Source: Chromatiales bacterium
Lineage (GTDB): Bacteria > Pseudomonadota > Gammaproteobacteria > JAGRGH01
Reading direction: 5' to 3'
Length of the DNA stretch: 64,000 bases
Assembly (NCBI GenBank): GCA_020445605.1
Contig: JAGRGH010000051.1
Span: forward strand, 1 to 64,000
Position 1 is the stretch's first letter. Each line of letters begins with the position of its first letter. Below the pieces are notes generated by a model. That model saw only the letters and a list, made by a program, of their open reading frames with translations, had not been told where the DNA came from and made no database searches. The translations under genes and the position numbers were made by a program. Shown here piece after piece: positions 1 to 8,397 of the stretch.

Positions 1-287
1 AAGGGGTGACCAGCAGCCGGCGCATCGAGCGGCTGTGCCGCGAGAACATCGTGTTCATGGCGCTCGGCGCCGATCTGCAACCCGACCACAGCACGATTGC
101 CGATTTCATCTCGCGCTCGCCTGAAACCATCGGCGGGCTGTTCACCCAGATCGTCATGACCTGCGACAAGCTGGGCCTGATCGGCAAGGAGATGTTCGCC
201 ATCGACGGCTGCAAGCTGCCCTCCAATGCCTCGAAGCAGTGGAGCGGCACACACGAAGCGGAGTTAAAGGGGTCAGAGCCCTTTTAG
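1..287 (+). pseudogene. Transposase fragment (IS1182-like), cut by window edge and truncated at C-terminus
   Basis: The reading frame is open to the left edge, so the true start lies outside the window. The visible part contains the stretch HSTIADFISRSPETIGGLF followed by FAIDGCKLPSNASKQWSGTH, typical of the N-terminal half of IS1182/IS5-like DDE transposases (the DG of FAIDG is the conserved acidic position). Such proteins normally continue for several hundred residues after SNASK.WSGTH. Here the frame ends 9 residues later, inside an unrelated palindromic motif at 266-285, so the gene is broken and probably inactive. Family is inferred from motif memory; IS5 versus IS1182 cannot be decided from this fragment. 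Confidence 0.75.
266..285. repeat. Palindromic AAAGGG-GTCAGAG-CCCTTTT element
   Basis: AAAGGG (266-271) and CCCTTT (279-284) form an inverted repeat around GTCAGAG. The element supplies the stop codon that ends the transposase fragment, so it marks the junction where the insertion sequence was lost or replaced. I recall similar GGGGTCAGAGCCC motifs dispersed in other gammaproteobacterial genomes, but a genome search is needed to call it a family. Confidence 0.5.
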
Positions 288-655
288 GCGTCTACCCCGA
301 GTGCCAGGCGGTGCGCGGTGCGCACCCTACATTGCGGATGATGTCCACTGCCCGCGCCCCGTCCAAGATCACCCGGTGCGAGCCAGCCGATCGCGGTGGC
401 TTCCGGCAGCTCTGAACGAATCGTTGATCCGGCGCGGCGTTTCGTCGGATTTTTACAACATCCCCCGCGCGCTGCCGTCGGCCCGGCTCATGTTGTCAGG
501 TTTTTTTACACCCCGCCCCCGCCGCGGATCGGAAGGCCGGCGTACGCCGCGCCAAGCCATTGAATTTGCTCGGAACAGGAAACAAGGCACGAATCGTGCT
601 TGCTGTTCGATAATCAGGCGCAAGCCACCCCAAATCAACCGGACCGCGAAGCTGC
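288..655. other. Intergenic region with a REP-like hairpin
   Basis: No gene is supported here. A perfect hairpin GGTGCGC-GGT-GCGCACC lies at 310-326 and is followed by CTACA. This resembles dispersed GTAGGGTGCGC...GCGCACC elements known from many proteobacteria. A T-run (TTTTTTT) lies near 501-507 without a convincing stem. The promoter of the downstream secreted protein should be here, but I cannot place it. Confidence 0.4.
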
Positions 656-1198
656 ATGAACACTCCGAAACGCCGACTCCTGCCACTCGCCATCGCCACG
701 GCCCTGTTCGGCGGCAAGGCCTGGGCGGCGCCGATTCTGGATATCGAACCCAATGGCGACTGGGCGAGCGCAATCCCGGTCAACATCCCGTCGTTCGAGG
801 GTTCGGTGGGGCCGTTCAATTTCGACCGCGACTTCTACCGCGTGACCTTGGTGCCGGGGTCCAGCTTCGACATCACGACCGAATCGCTGACAGCTTCCGT
901 GCCCGGCGACAGCCTGCGGGTGTTCGACCCGGCCTTCTACGTCGGCCCGGATACGATCGCACCCGGTGGGCTTCTGGCAATAATCGGCTGGAACACCACT
1001 GCCCTGAACATGACCGTTCCTGTAGGCGGCGTGGTCGGCCTGCGCGTAGCCGGCGGTGGCTCCAATCAGCTGGAGGGCTACCGCATCACCATCGACCCGC
1101 CGCCGATTCCGGCGCCGGCCACCATCGCACTGACCATGGTGGGCGCCGCCGCGCTCGCCGGCCTGCGGCGACGCCAAAAGCGCAAGCCCAGCCGTTGA
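656..1198 (+). CDS. Small secreted protein with PEP-CTERM-like sorting signal
   Basis: Protein of 180 residues. Residues 1-24 form a Sec signal peptide (KRR, a hydrophobic stretch, then a KAWA-A cleavage site). The middle is a beta-rich exported domain with no catalytic motif that I recognise; its FDRDFYRVTLVPG segment recalls pre-peptidase C-terminal (PPC-like) domains. The last 30 residues hold IPAPATIALTMVGAAALAG followed by RRRQKRK: a Pro-containing motif, a transmembrane helix and a basic tail, the architecture of PEP-CTERM signals processed by exosortase, with PAP in place of PEP. No exosortase gene is in the window. It converges on the RND gene 15 bp away. Confidence 0.75.
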   Translation: MNTPKRRLLPLAIATALFGGKAWAAPILDIEPNGDWASAIPVNIPSFEGSVGPFNFDRDFYRVTLVPGSSFDITTESLTASVPGDSLRVFDPAFYVGPDTIAPGGLLAIIGWNTTALNMTVPVGGVVGLRVAGGGSNQLEGYRITIDPPPIPAPATIALTMVGAAALAGLRRRQKRKPSR

Positions 1199-1213
1199 AC
1201 CGATCGCAGCGCG

Positions 1214-4200
1214 TCAGACGGACGCGGGGCGTTCGTCGATGCTGCAATGCGGGGCGATGATTTCCTGTTCTAGATCCTCGCGTCCGAACATGCGAAACGC
1301 ACGCGTGCGCAGGTCATCGGCAATCAGGTAGAAACTCGGCACCGCGACGAGGATCAGCACGGTCGAGAACAGCAGTCCAAAGCCGAGGCTTACGGCCATG
1401 GGCGAAAGGAATGCCGTCTGCCCGGATGCGAAGAAGATCAGCGGTGAGACGCTCAGGAACGTCGTGATCGAGGTCAGCAGGATCGGGCGGATGCGCACCC
1501 TGCCCGCCTCCACAACGGCTTCGATCCGCTCATAGCCTTCCGCACGCCGCTTCTTGGCGAAGTCCACGAGGATCAGCGAGTCGTTGACGACGATGCCGGT
1601 CAGCGCCAGAAAGCCGATGCCGGACAGAAACTGCAGGTTGAAGCCGAAGATGACGTGGCCGACGACGACGCCGATGAACCCGAACGGGATCGCGGCCATG
1701 ACCACGAGCGGATCGAGCAGCGAACGGAACAGCCAGGCCAGGATGAAAAAGATCACGGCCAGCGCCATGATCAGCGCACCGGAAAGGCTCGCGAACGATT
1801 CGTTGGCTTCCTTCTTCTCGCCCAGAAACACCAGCGTATAGCCCGGATGGGTCTGCGCGAAGTCCGCGAACTCACGCTGAAACTGCTCGATCACGTCATT
1901 GGGCGTCGTGACCTTGTCGTCCACATCGGCCGTGACCGCAACCAGCCGGCGCAGGTTGCGGTGCTGCACGGTGGCCGGTGAGCGCTCGACCTCGAAGTCC
2001 GCGATCTCATGCAGATACACGGTGCGGCCGTCGCCGGTCGTGAGCCTGAGGTTGGCGAGCGCGGCACTGTCTTCGCGCAGGGACTCGGGGTAGATCACGC
2101 GCACGGGAATGCGTTCGTTGCGCCAGTTGACGTGCGTGACCTCGCGACCGACGAACCCCGTGCGTACGACCCGCGCCAGCTGCTCCTGCGTCAACCCGAG
2201 TTCGCGCCCGGCCGCGTTCAGGCGGTAACGGTACTCGAGCTTGCCGGGGTCGGCGTCGTGGCGTACGTCATGCACGCCGGGAATGCGTACAAGCCAGTCG
2301 CGGATCTCGACGGCGGCGGCACGCAGGTTGTCGATGCGATCGCCGATGATGCCGATCTCGACATCCGCGCCGGCCGGGCCGCCCTGCGGCCGCAGGATGG
2401 CCAGACGCGTGACACCGGGCACGCGCGAGAGTGATTCGCGCACGACATTGATCACATCCTCGGAGCGGCGCTCGCGCTCGCCGGGCGCATCGAAGCGCAG
2501 ACTCACGAGCGGATTCACGTAACGCTCGATGAAGCCGCGCGGCTTTTCCCGCGTCAGGTCGATGATGAGCTGAATGTACTGGCTGCCAAGCCGGAAACGC
2601 TGAAAATCCACGAACTCCACGCCGACGTTGGTGAGCAGGGATTTCAGCTCGTGCGGTTCAACGACGTCGTAAACCACCGCCTCCAGCCGTTTCGCCAGCG
2701 CCTCGGAATCTTCCAGCGAATAGGTGTTCGGCGCCTCCACGTTCACGAAGAACTGACCGACGTCGACCGATCCAAACAGATTGAACGGTACGCGCGTCGC
2801 CGCGAACGCCACCGCCAGAACGAGCGTGCCGATCGCAAACGCGGCGGTGATGTAGCGGTTCACCAGCGTCCAGCGCAGCAGGCCAGTGTAGCGGCGCAGG
2901 GCCGCCGACCAGTCGATCAATCGTTTGCGCGTGCGCGTCTTCGCGACCCGCAGCCAGTCATGCGCATGCGAGGGCAGCACCGCGAACGCCTCGAACAGCG
3001 AGCCGACCAGCGCGGCACTCACGACGGCCGGAATCACGGAAATGAATGCGCCCATGGTGCCGGTCACCGCGAACATGGGCAGGAACGCGGCGATGGTGGT
3101 GGAGGTCGCCGCGATCACGGGCCAGAACACCTCGCGCGCGCCCGCCAGCGCGGCCTCGCGCGGCGGCGCGCCCTCCTCCAGGTGCCGGTAGACGTTCTCG
3201 GTGACGATGATGGCGTCGTCGACGATCAGGCCCAGCGCGATCAGGAACGCAAACAGCGAGACCATGTTGATCGTGTAGCCGGCGTAGTGGATCACCATCA
3301 CGGCAAACAGGAAGGACACCGGAATACCGAGCGCGGTGATCAGGGCCACGCGCCCGTTGAGCAACAGATACAGCGAGCCGAGCAACAGACCCAGCCCGAT
3401 CAGCCCCGAGGACTTGACGGTCTCCAGACGCGTGCGCACGTATACCGAAAGATCGTTGAACGAACTGGCGTGGATGCCAGGCGGCAGAGTTCCGTCGAAC
3501 TCACGGACCAGTTCATGCACGGCCTCGGCAATCGCGATGGTGGACGCGGTGGCCGTCTTGTTGATGACGAGGTTGATCGAGCGTTCGCCGTTGAACCGCC
3601 CCAGCGTGCGCGGTTCTTCCAGTCGCACGTCGACCTTCGCGATTTCACGCAACCGCAGCACGCCGCCCGTCGCATTGGTGCGCAGCGCGATCGCGCCGAC
3701 CGATTCGGGATCGGGTGGAACGCCGACACCGCGCAGCAGCACATCGCCCTCGGCGCCCGCGATGGAACCGCCCGGCAGATCGCGCAGGTTCGAACGCAGC
3801 GCGGTCTCGATGGTTTCCAGCGCGATGCCGCGCGCGGCGAGCTCGCCCGGATCGACCGTGACCCACAGCTCCCACTCGCGATCGCCGGCGATGCCGACGC
3901 TGCCGATCCCATCCATTGCCTCGACCTTGCGGCGCAGGCGCTCGGCGATGTCGCGCAGCCGCCCGGCCTCGGCGTTGCCATACAACGCGATGCTGATGAC
4001 GGGAAAGCGGGTCTTCAACCGCTTGATGACGGGTTCTTCCGCCTCTTCGGGCAGATCCTGGATCTGGTCGATCGCCGCCTCAGTCTCGCGCAGGAAGTCG
4101 TCCACGTCCGCGCCCGGCTTGAGCTTGACGACGATGCGCGAGACACCCTCGTCGCTGGTCGAGGTGATCTCGTCGATGTCGGAGAGCCCGTCCAGTTCCT

Positions 4201-4405
4201 GCTCGATCGCGACGGTGATCTGGCGCTCGACCTCGACCGGCGAGGCGCCCTCGAACAGGGTCGTGACCTGCACCTTGTCGGTCTCGATGACCGGGAACAT
4301 TTCCTGCGGCATGGCGCGCCAGGACAGCACGCCGCCGAGCAGGACGAGCGCCAGCACGAGGTTGACGACCAGCGGGTTGTCGACGGAAAAGCGCACGAGG
4401 CCCAT
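1214..4405 (-). CDS. RND-family efflux permease (inner-membrane pump subunit)
   Basis: Protein of 1063 residues, full length for the AcrB/MexB-like HAE family. A transmembrane helix near residues 12-30 is followed by the first periplasmic porter loop (FEGASPVEVERQITVAIEQ). The TM4 motif LIVDDAIIVTENVY carries the paired proton-relay aspartates at about 396-397, and the equivalent second-half motif is GIVVNDSLILVDF. Such pumps export drugs, lipophilic compounds or fatty acids as trimers, with a periplasmic adaptor and an outer-membrane channel. The likely adaptor gene is on the same strand at 13535-14698, about 9 kb upstream, with unrelated genes between. No TolC-like gene is visible. Substrate cannot be read from the sequence. 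Confidence 0.93.
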   Translation of the reverse strand: MGLVRFSVDNPLVVNLVLALVLLGGVLSWRAMPQEMFPVIETDKVQVTTLFEGASPVEVERQITVAIEQELDGLSDIDEITSTSDEGVSRIVVKLKPGADVDDFLRETEAAIDQIQDLPEEAEEPVIKRLKTRFPVISIALYGNAEAGRLRDIAERLRRKVEAMDGIGSVGIAGDREWELWVTVDPGELAARGIALETIETALRSNLRDLPGGSIAGAEGDVLLRGVGVPPDPESVGAIALRTNATGGVLRLREIAKVDVRLEEPRTLGRFNGERSINLVINKTATASTIAIAEAVHELVREFDGTLPPGIHASSFNDLSVYVRTRLETVKSSGLIGLGLLLGSLYLLLNGRVALITALGIPVSFLFAVMVIHYAGYTINMVSLFAFLIALGLIVDDAIIVTENVYRHLEEGAPPREAALAGAREVFWPVIAATSTTIAAFLPMFAVTGTMGAFISVIPAVVSAALVGSLFEAFAVLPSHAHDWLRVAKTRTRKRLIDWSAALRRYTGLLRWTLVNRYITAAFAIGTLVLAVAFAATRVPFNLFGSVDVGQFFVNVEAPNTYSLEDSEALAKRLEAVVYDVVEPHELKSLLTNVGVEFVDFQRFRLGSQYIQLIIDLTREKPRGFIERYVNPLVSLRFDAPGERERRSEDVINVVRESLSRVPGVTRLAILRPQGGPAGADVEIGIIGDRIDNLRAAAVEIRDWLVRIPGVHDVRHDADPGKLEYRYRLNAAGRELGLTQEQLARVVRTGFVGREVTHVNWRNERIPVRVIYPESLREDSAALANLRLTTGDGRTVYLHEIADFEVERSPATVQHRNLRRLVAVTADVDDKVTTPNDVIEQFQREFADFAQTHPGYTLVFLGEKKEANESFASLSGALIMALAVIFFILAWLFRSLLDPLVVMAAIPFGFIGVVVGHVIFGFNLQFLSGIGFLALTGIVVNDSLILVDFAKKRRAEGYERIEAVVEAGRVRIRPILLTSITTFLSVSPLIFFASGQTAFLSPMAVSLGFGLLFSTVLILVAVPSFYLIADDLRTRAFRMFGREDLEQEIIAPHCSIDERPASV

Positions 4406-4463
4406 GCGCGGCGATGGTAAACTCCTGCGGCATGCTTCTCCACCGCGCGCCGCGCGGCCGACG

Positions 4464-4919
4464 ATGCCCCAGCTGCTGCGCCGCTATTTCGCCCTGCCCC
4501 GCGAGGTCCGCTCGGCCTACTGGACGCTTGCGGCCTCCGTGCCGCGCATGGCGCGCGCCCTGAAACGCAAGGGCCTGCGCGAACTGCTCGACCGCACGCG
4601 CGAAACCACGCAACCCCAGTCGCAGCCCCACGACGTGCCGGCGTTCGCACGTGCCGCCGCGCGTGCCCTGGCGATCGTTCAACACTTCGGGCCGTACCGC
4701 GGCGCCTGCCTGTCGCGCTCAATGGCGCTGTGGGCCTACCTGCTGGAACACGGGATCGAGTCGGAGATCCGCATCGGCTCGCGGATCACTGACGGCGCCT
4801 ACGATGGGCACGCCTGGGTGGAACTGGATGGCCGCGTGCTCAACGACGCGGCAGATGTCGCCGATCGATACCGGCCGTTCGACCGGGCCGTGGGCGGGCC
4901 AGGCTCACCCACGGCCTGA
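4464..4919 (+). CDS. Lasso-peptide B2-like transglutaminase-fold cysteine peptidase
   Basis: Protein of 151 residues. RGACLSRSMALWAYLLEHGI gives the catalytic cysteine, and GHAWVELDGRVLND the catalytic histidine with a following Asp/Asn, as in the Transglut_core3 family (lasso peptide biosynthesis protein B2, leader peptidase). B2 normally works with a PqqD-like B1 and an asparagine-synthetase-like cyclase. Neither, nor an obvious precursor peptide, is seen nearby, so this may be an orphan or belong to a different peptide or capsule pathway. The ATG at 4464 lies 58 bp from the divergent RND start. An open frame extends far upstream, but it is antisense to the RND gene and not credible. Confidence 0.8.
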   Translation: MPQLLRRYFALPREVRSAYWTLAASVPRMARALKRKGLRELLDRTRETTQPQSQPHDVPAFARAAARALAIVQHFGPYRGACLSRSMALWAYLLEHGIESEIRIGSRITDGAYDGHAWVELDGRVLNDAADVADRYRPFDRAVGGPGSPTA

Positions 4920-4974
4920 GCCACTCAGGCGGCAATCCGGGATGGATTGCCCGGCGTTTCCCGATCAGCGCACG

Positions 4975-7900
4975 CTAGCGCGCGTGCCGGGCGCTTTTCA
5001 CCTCGCCGGAGTCCCGGCCCTGCACCCGCGCGATGCTGCCGGTGGCTTGGTCGATGCGATAACGAACATTCGCGGCGAGGTTTTCAAACCGCGAGGTCGT
5101 CCCGTTCGGCCATTCGACAATGATGCTCGCCTCGGTCGCATCCCCCAGCCCAACGTGCTGTTCCTTCGGGTGCATGGTCAGATAACCGACGCTGCCATGG
5201 ATCTCGCGCCAGCGACGCGGCCCGGCAGCGGTTTCCACGAGCACGCGCGCACCGATCGCATCGCGCGTGACACCCTGGGCCGGGTCACCTTGCAGGCTGA
5301 CCTTCAACCAATGGTGTTTTCGCGATTCGGCGTTGTTGCGATAGACGACCGCTGGTCCGGCGAAATTGTTCAGGATCATGTCGAGGTCACCGTCGTCATC
5401 CATATCCAGATACACGACCGCACGCGTGTTGCCGAGCAGATCCGCACCGCTGGCGCGCGAAGCGTTCACGAGTCGCCCGTCACGGTTTTCGTAAAACACA
5501 TTCGCATCGCGATGGCTGTCTGCGAACAGGGCCTCGCGCGTATTTCCCCGGGGATCGGAGTAGTACGGATTCTCCGCTGAATACACGGCGAAGTCGTTCA
5601 TGCCGTTTCCGACGTACAGGTCATCATCACCGTCGTTGTCGAAATCCAGAAAATCCGCGCCCCAGGCCCAGCCGGTGGCCTCAAGCCCGCGACCGATGGC
5701 ATCGGACTGTTTGTAATGCAGGGCGCCACTGGAATCGCGACCGGAGACGAACAGGTCGTTGGCCTCGATCACGCGCATCCGCGACATGGTCTTGGCATCG
5801 AATTTCATCGGCGTGTTTTCATCCGGCAGAACGTATTTCTGATCCTTGTCCATGGTGACGATGTTCGAGATGTACACGTCCGGATGCAGGTCACCGTTGA
5901 GGTCGCTCAGGCCGATGCCCATGGTGAATGACGGTTTGCCGGTGCCAATCACCGTGGAAATATCCTCGAACGTACCGTCACCACGGTTGCGATAGTAGGC
6001 GTTGACGCCGAAGTCGTTGCCGACGATCAGGTCCTGCCAGCCATCGCGGTCGATGTCGGTGTGCGACAGCGCCTGTGTCCAACCGGTGTTGTCGAGCCCG
6101 CTTCCGTCGGTCACGTTCTCGAAGCGCAGACCGCCCACGTTGCGAAACAGTCGATTGGGCAGTCCATTGTCGTTGCGGCGCGCAAGCGTGGGAATCGTGC
6201 CCTCGGTATACTGGCCGAAGTAGCCGATGTAGAGATCGAGACGTCCGTCGCGGTCATAGTCGAACGCGGTTGCCGGACCGCCGACCAGTCCCTTGCCGCC
6301 GAGCCCCGTCGTGGCCGTCACGTCCACGAAACGTGCATTGCCGACGTTGCGGTACATCCGATGGTCGTCGTCGGCATAACTGATGAAAACATCGGGCAGG
6401 CCATCGTTGTCGAAATCCGCGATGATGGGCTGACGCGGCTCTCCCGGCAGGCCGTCCTCGGGCCTGCGCCAGTCGATTCCAGCTTCGCGCGTGATGTCCT
6501 GAAAACGACCGCCACCAAGGTTGCGGAACAGGCGGTTACCGGCGCCGCCGACCAGCAGCACGTCGGGCCGGCCGTCGGCGTCGATATCCTCGGCCGCTGC
6601 GCCGGAACCACCGAACGCGGGCGGAACGGCGAGCACGGCGACTTCCTGCTTGCGGACCGAGTAGCTGCGGATCGCACGCCCCAGCCAGTCGGCAAGGCGA
6701 TGTTCAAAGACAATGCCGCTCGCGGCGGTGACATCGGAGAAATACGCGCCGACATCGCCCTCGCCGGAGGCAGGCGCGCTGACCAGCGCACTGCTCGAAT
6801 CGGCCGGCGCGGCAATGCGCGCATGCCGGTCGATGAGTGATTGAATCCGACGCAGGCTCTGATCGATGTCGTCGGCCGACAGCGCAACATGCCCCAGCTG
6901 TGCCGAGAGTTCACCGGCCACACGCAGGACCAGCACCCCGATCTGCGCAATGCTCTCGACCACGAGTTCCAGCGCAAACGGATCGGGCTCGAGCTTCGGC
7001 GCGAAGTCCGCTGCGTTGATCACGGCCTCGAGATAACGCCAGTGCAGACCGCCGTCGCGAAACGCGTCCATGTCGTAGGCCTCGAGCACAATGCGCTCCG
7101 CGCGCGACAGTCGCGGGAAAAAGATTGCGTCCTCGTACTCGTTCATCTCGTAGGGCACGAAGGCCTTGGAGTACTCGCCGATATCCTCCACCCGGATCGC
7201 GGACTCGCCGCGCGCGAGCGCACGCCGTTCGGCGCCATGCAGCAGCTGCGCGGCAATCTGGATCATGGCCTCGGTGAAACTGATCTTCAGTGCGTTGCTC
7301 TGCGCCTCATCGACCGGCCATCGGTGACGCGAGAAATACACCTGGATATTGCGCAGGAATACGGCATTGGAGACATGGTTGTATGCCTCGTAGGACGCAA
7401 ACTTTTGCGCGATGATGTTGCGGGTCATCGCGTAGTTCGGCGGTGAGACACGGTCGGTCGGCGCCGCCGGTTTTTCGGCCAGATGAACCTTGTCGCCGAA
7501 GAGGTTTTCCCACGCCGCCTGTAGCGCGCGATCGGTCAGTTGGTGGGCGCCCTGCAGACGCGCACCTAGATCGGCGGTCTGCAACACGACAAGGGTTGCA
7601 AGTTCGACATCACGCTTGAGTCGCGCGACCGCATCATCGGCGAGCGCCAGACGATCGCCATTCGCGGCAATCAGCGCATCGTGCTGCACCGCCAGCAGGG
7701 CGCGCAGGCCGTAGGCCACGGTCGCATACTGGCGATGGTCATCGGAACGGATCTCAAACCCCGGTCGGCCCGCGACGGAAACCAGAAAGCCGCCGTCCGC
7801 GCGCGGATCGACCTGCATCAGTGCGGCGGTCGCAAGATCCACATCGGCCTGTTCGATCCGCGCAGCACCATGCTCACGGGCAATCACCTCCGCACGATCG

Positions 7901-8214
7901 AGCAGATCATGCGCCAGCCGCTTCTGCATCGCCAGCTTCGCGTAGCGCGCGGCATCGGTCAGCGGCGTGCCGTACATGAAATCCTCGAGCCGCGACGCGG
8001 TGGCGTGGCACTTCGGGTCGCGCCGGTCCTCGAGCGTTCCGATTGCGCGAATCGTGTCCTGCACCTCGGAAAGCAGCCTTGTGCCGCCCGGGCCGGTCGT
8101 CGCGGGTTCCGATGCGCTCGCAGCAAACGCGACGGAAGCGAAAACGAGCACTGCGAAAGCGCCCGCCATTCTCGTACGGACGGCGATTGCAGGTTGGCTA
8201 CAAAGCAATTTCAT
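4975..8214 (-). CDS. Large secreted FG-GAP/VCBS-repeat protein with C-terminal ASPIC/UnbV domain and novel helical N-terminus
   Basis: Protein of 1079 residues with a signal peptide (about 1-35; ATG at 8214, alternative ATG at 8169). Residues about 490-960 hold FG-GAP repeats with calcium-type loops (DIDADGRPD, DFDNDGLPD, DYDRDGRLD, DIDRDGWQD, DFDNDGDDD, DMDDDGDLD), forming a beta-propeller. Residues about 985-1065 match the ASPIC/UnbV domain (IGARVLVETAAG, GYLTMHPKEQHVGLG, VEWPNG) of the CRTAC1-like group. Residues 36-485 are mainly helical and carry three related segments (see findings). Function is unknown; the family is extracellular. It is last in a run of exported-protein genes on this strand, 183 bp after the fibre gene. 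Confidence 0.85.
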   Translation of the reverse strand: MKLLCSQPAIAVRTRMAGAFAVLVFASVAFAASASEPATTGPGGTRLLSEVQDTIRAIGTLEDRRDPKCHATASRLEDFMYGTPLTDAARYAKLAMQKRLAHDLLDRAEVIAREHGAARIEQADVDLATAALMQVDPRADGGFLVSVAGRPGFEIRSDDHRQYATVAYGLRALLAVQHDALIAANGDRLALADDAVARLKRDVELATLVVLQTADLGARLQGAHQLTDRALQAAWENLFGDKVHLAEKPAAPTDRVSPPNYAMTRNIIAQKFASYEAYNHVSNAVFLRNIQVYFSRHRWPVDEAQSNALKISFTEAMIQIAAQLLHGAERRALARGESAIRVEDIGEYSKAFVPYEMNEYEDAIFFPRLSRAERIVLEAYDMDAFRDGGLHWRYLEAVINAADFAPKLEPDPFALELVVESIAQIGVLVLRVAGELSAQLGHVALSADDIDQSLRRIQSLIDRHARIAAPADSSSALVSAPASGEGDVGAYFSDVTAASGIVFEHRLADWLGRAIRSYSVRKQEVAVLAVPPAFGGSGAAAEDIDADGRPDVLLVGGAGNRLFRNLGGGRFQDITREAGIDWRRPEDGLPGEPRQPIIADFDNDGLPDVFISYADDDHRMYRNVGNARFVDVTATTGLGGKGLVGGPATAFDYDRDGRLDLYIGYFGQYTEGTIPTLARRNDNGLPNRLFRNVGGLRFENVTDGSGLDNTGWTQALSHTDIDRDGWQDLIVGNDFGVNAYYRNRGDGTFEDISTVIGTGKPSFTMGIGLSDLNGDLHPDVYISNIVTMDKDQKYVLPDENTPMKFDAKTMSRMRVIEANDLFVSGRDSSGALHYKQSDAIGRGLEATGWAWGADFLDFDNDGDDDLYVGNGMNDFAVYSAENPYYSDPRGNTREALFADSHRDANVFYENRDGRLVNASRASGADLLGNTRAVVYLDMDDDGDLDMILNNFAGPAVVYRNNAESRKHHWLKVSLQGDPAQGVTRDAIGARVLVETAAGPRRWREIHGSVGYLTMHPKEQHVGLGDATEASIIVEWPNGTTSRFENLAANVRYRIDQATGSIARVQGRDSGEVKSARHAR

Positions 8215-8397
8215 CGGCGAGAACCCAGAGTGCCGGAACTGAACAGGGTCGTTCGCGTTCCGAGGAAACTGTATGGAACCCGGCCTGCATCACGCGCCGA
8301 CAGTGGTCAAAGCGCGAACGGTCGGATGACAGGGCGGCGTGAGCAACCCGACCGGGGGGCGCAAGAGCGCGCGCCCCCGGTGCAAGCTGCGGAGGTA

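Noticed and set aside
301-1260. 319-codon plus-strand frame covering the PEP-CTERM-like gene
   Set aside because: Arg/His-rich in the wrong frame; the frame at 656-1198 has a signal peptide and sorting signal.
2651-4420. 589-codon open frame on the plus strand opposite the RND gene
   Set aside because: Arg/Gln/Asp-rich composition typical of antisense frames in GC-rich DNA; the minus strand encodes a full, motif-complete RND pump.
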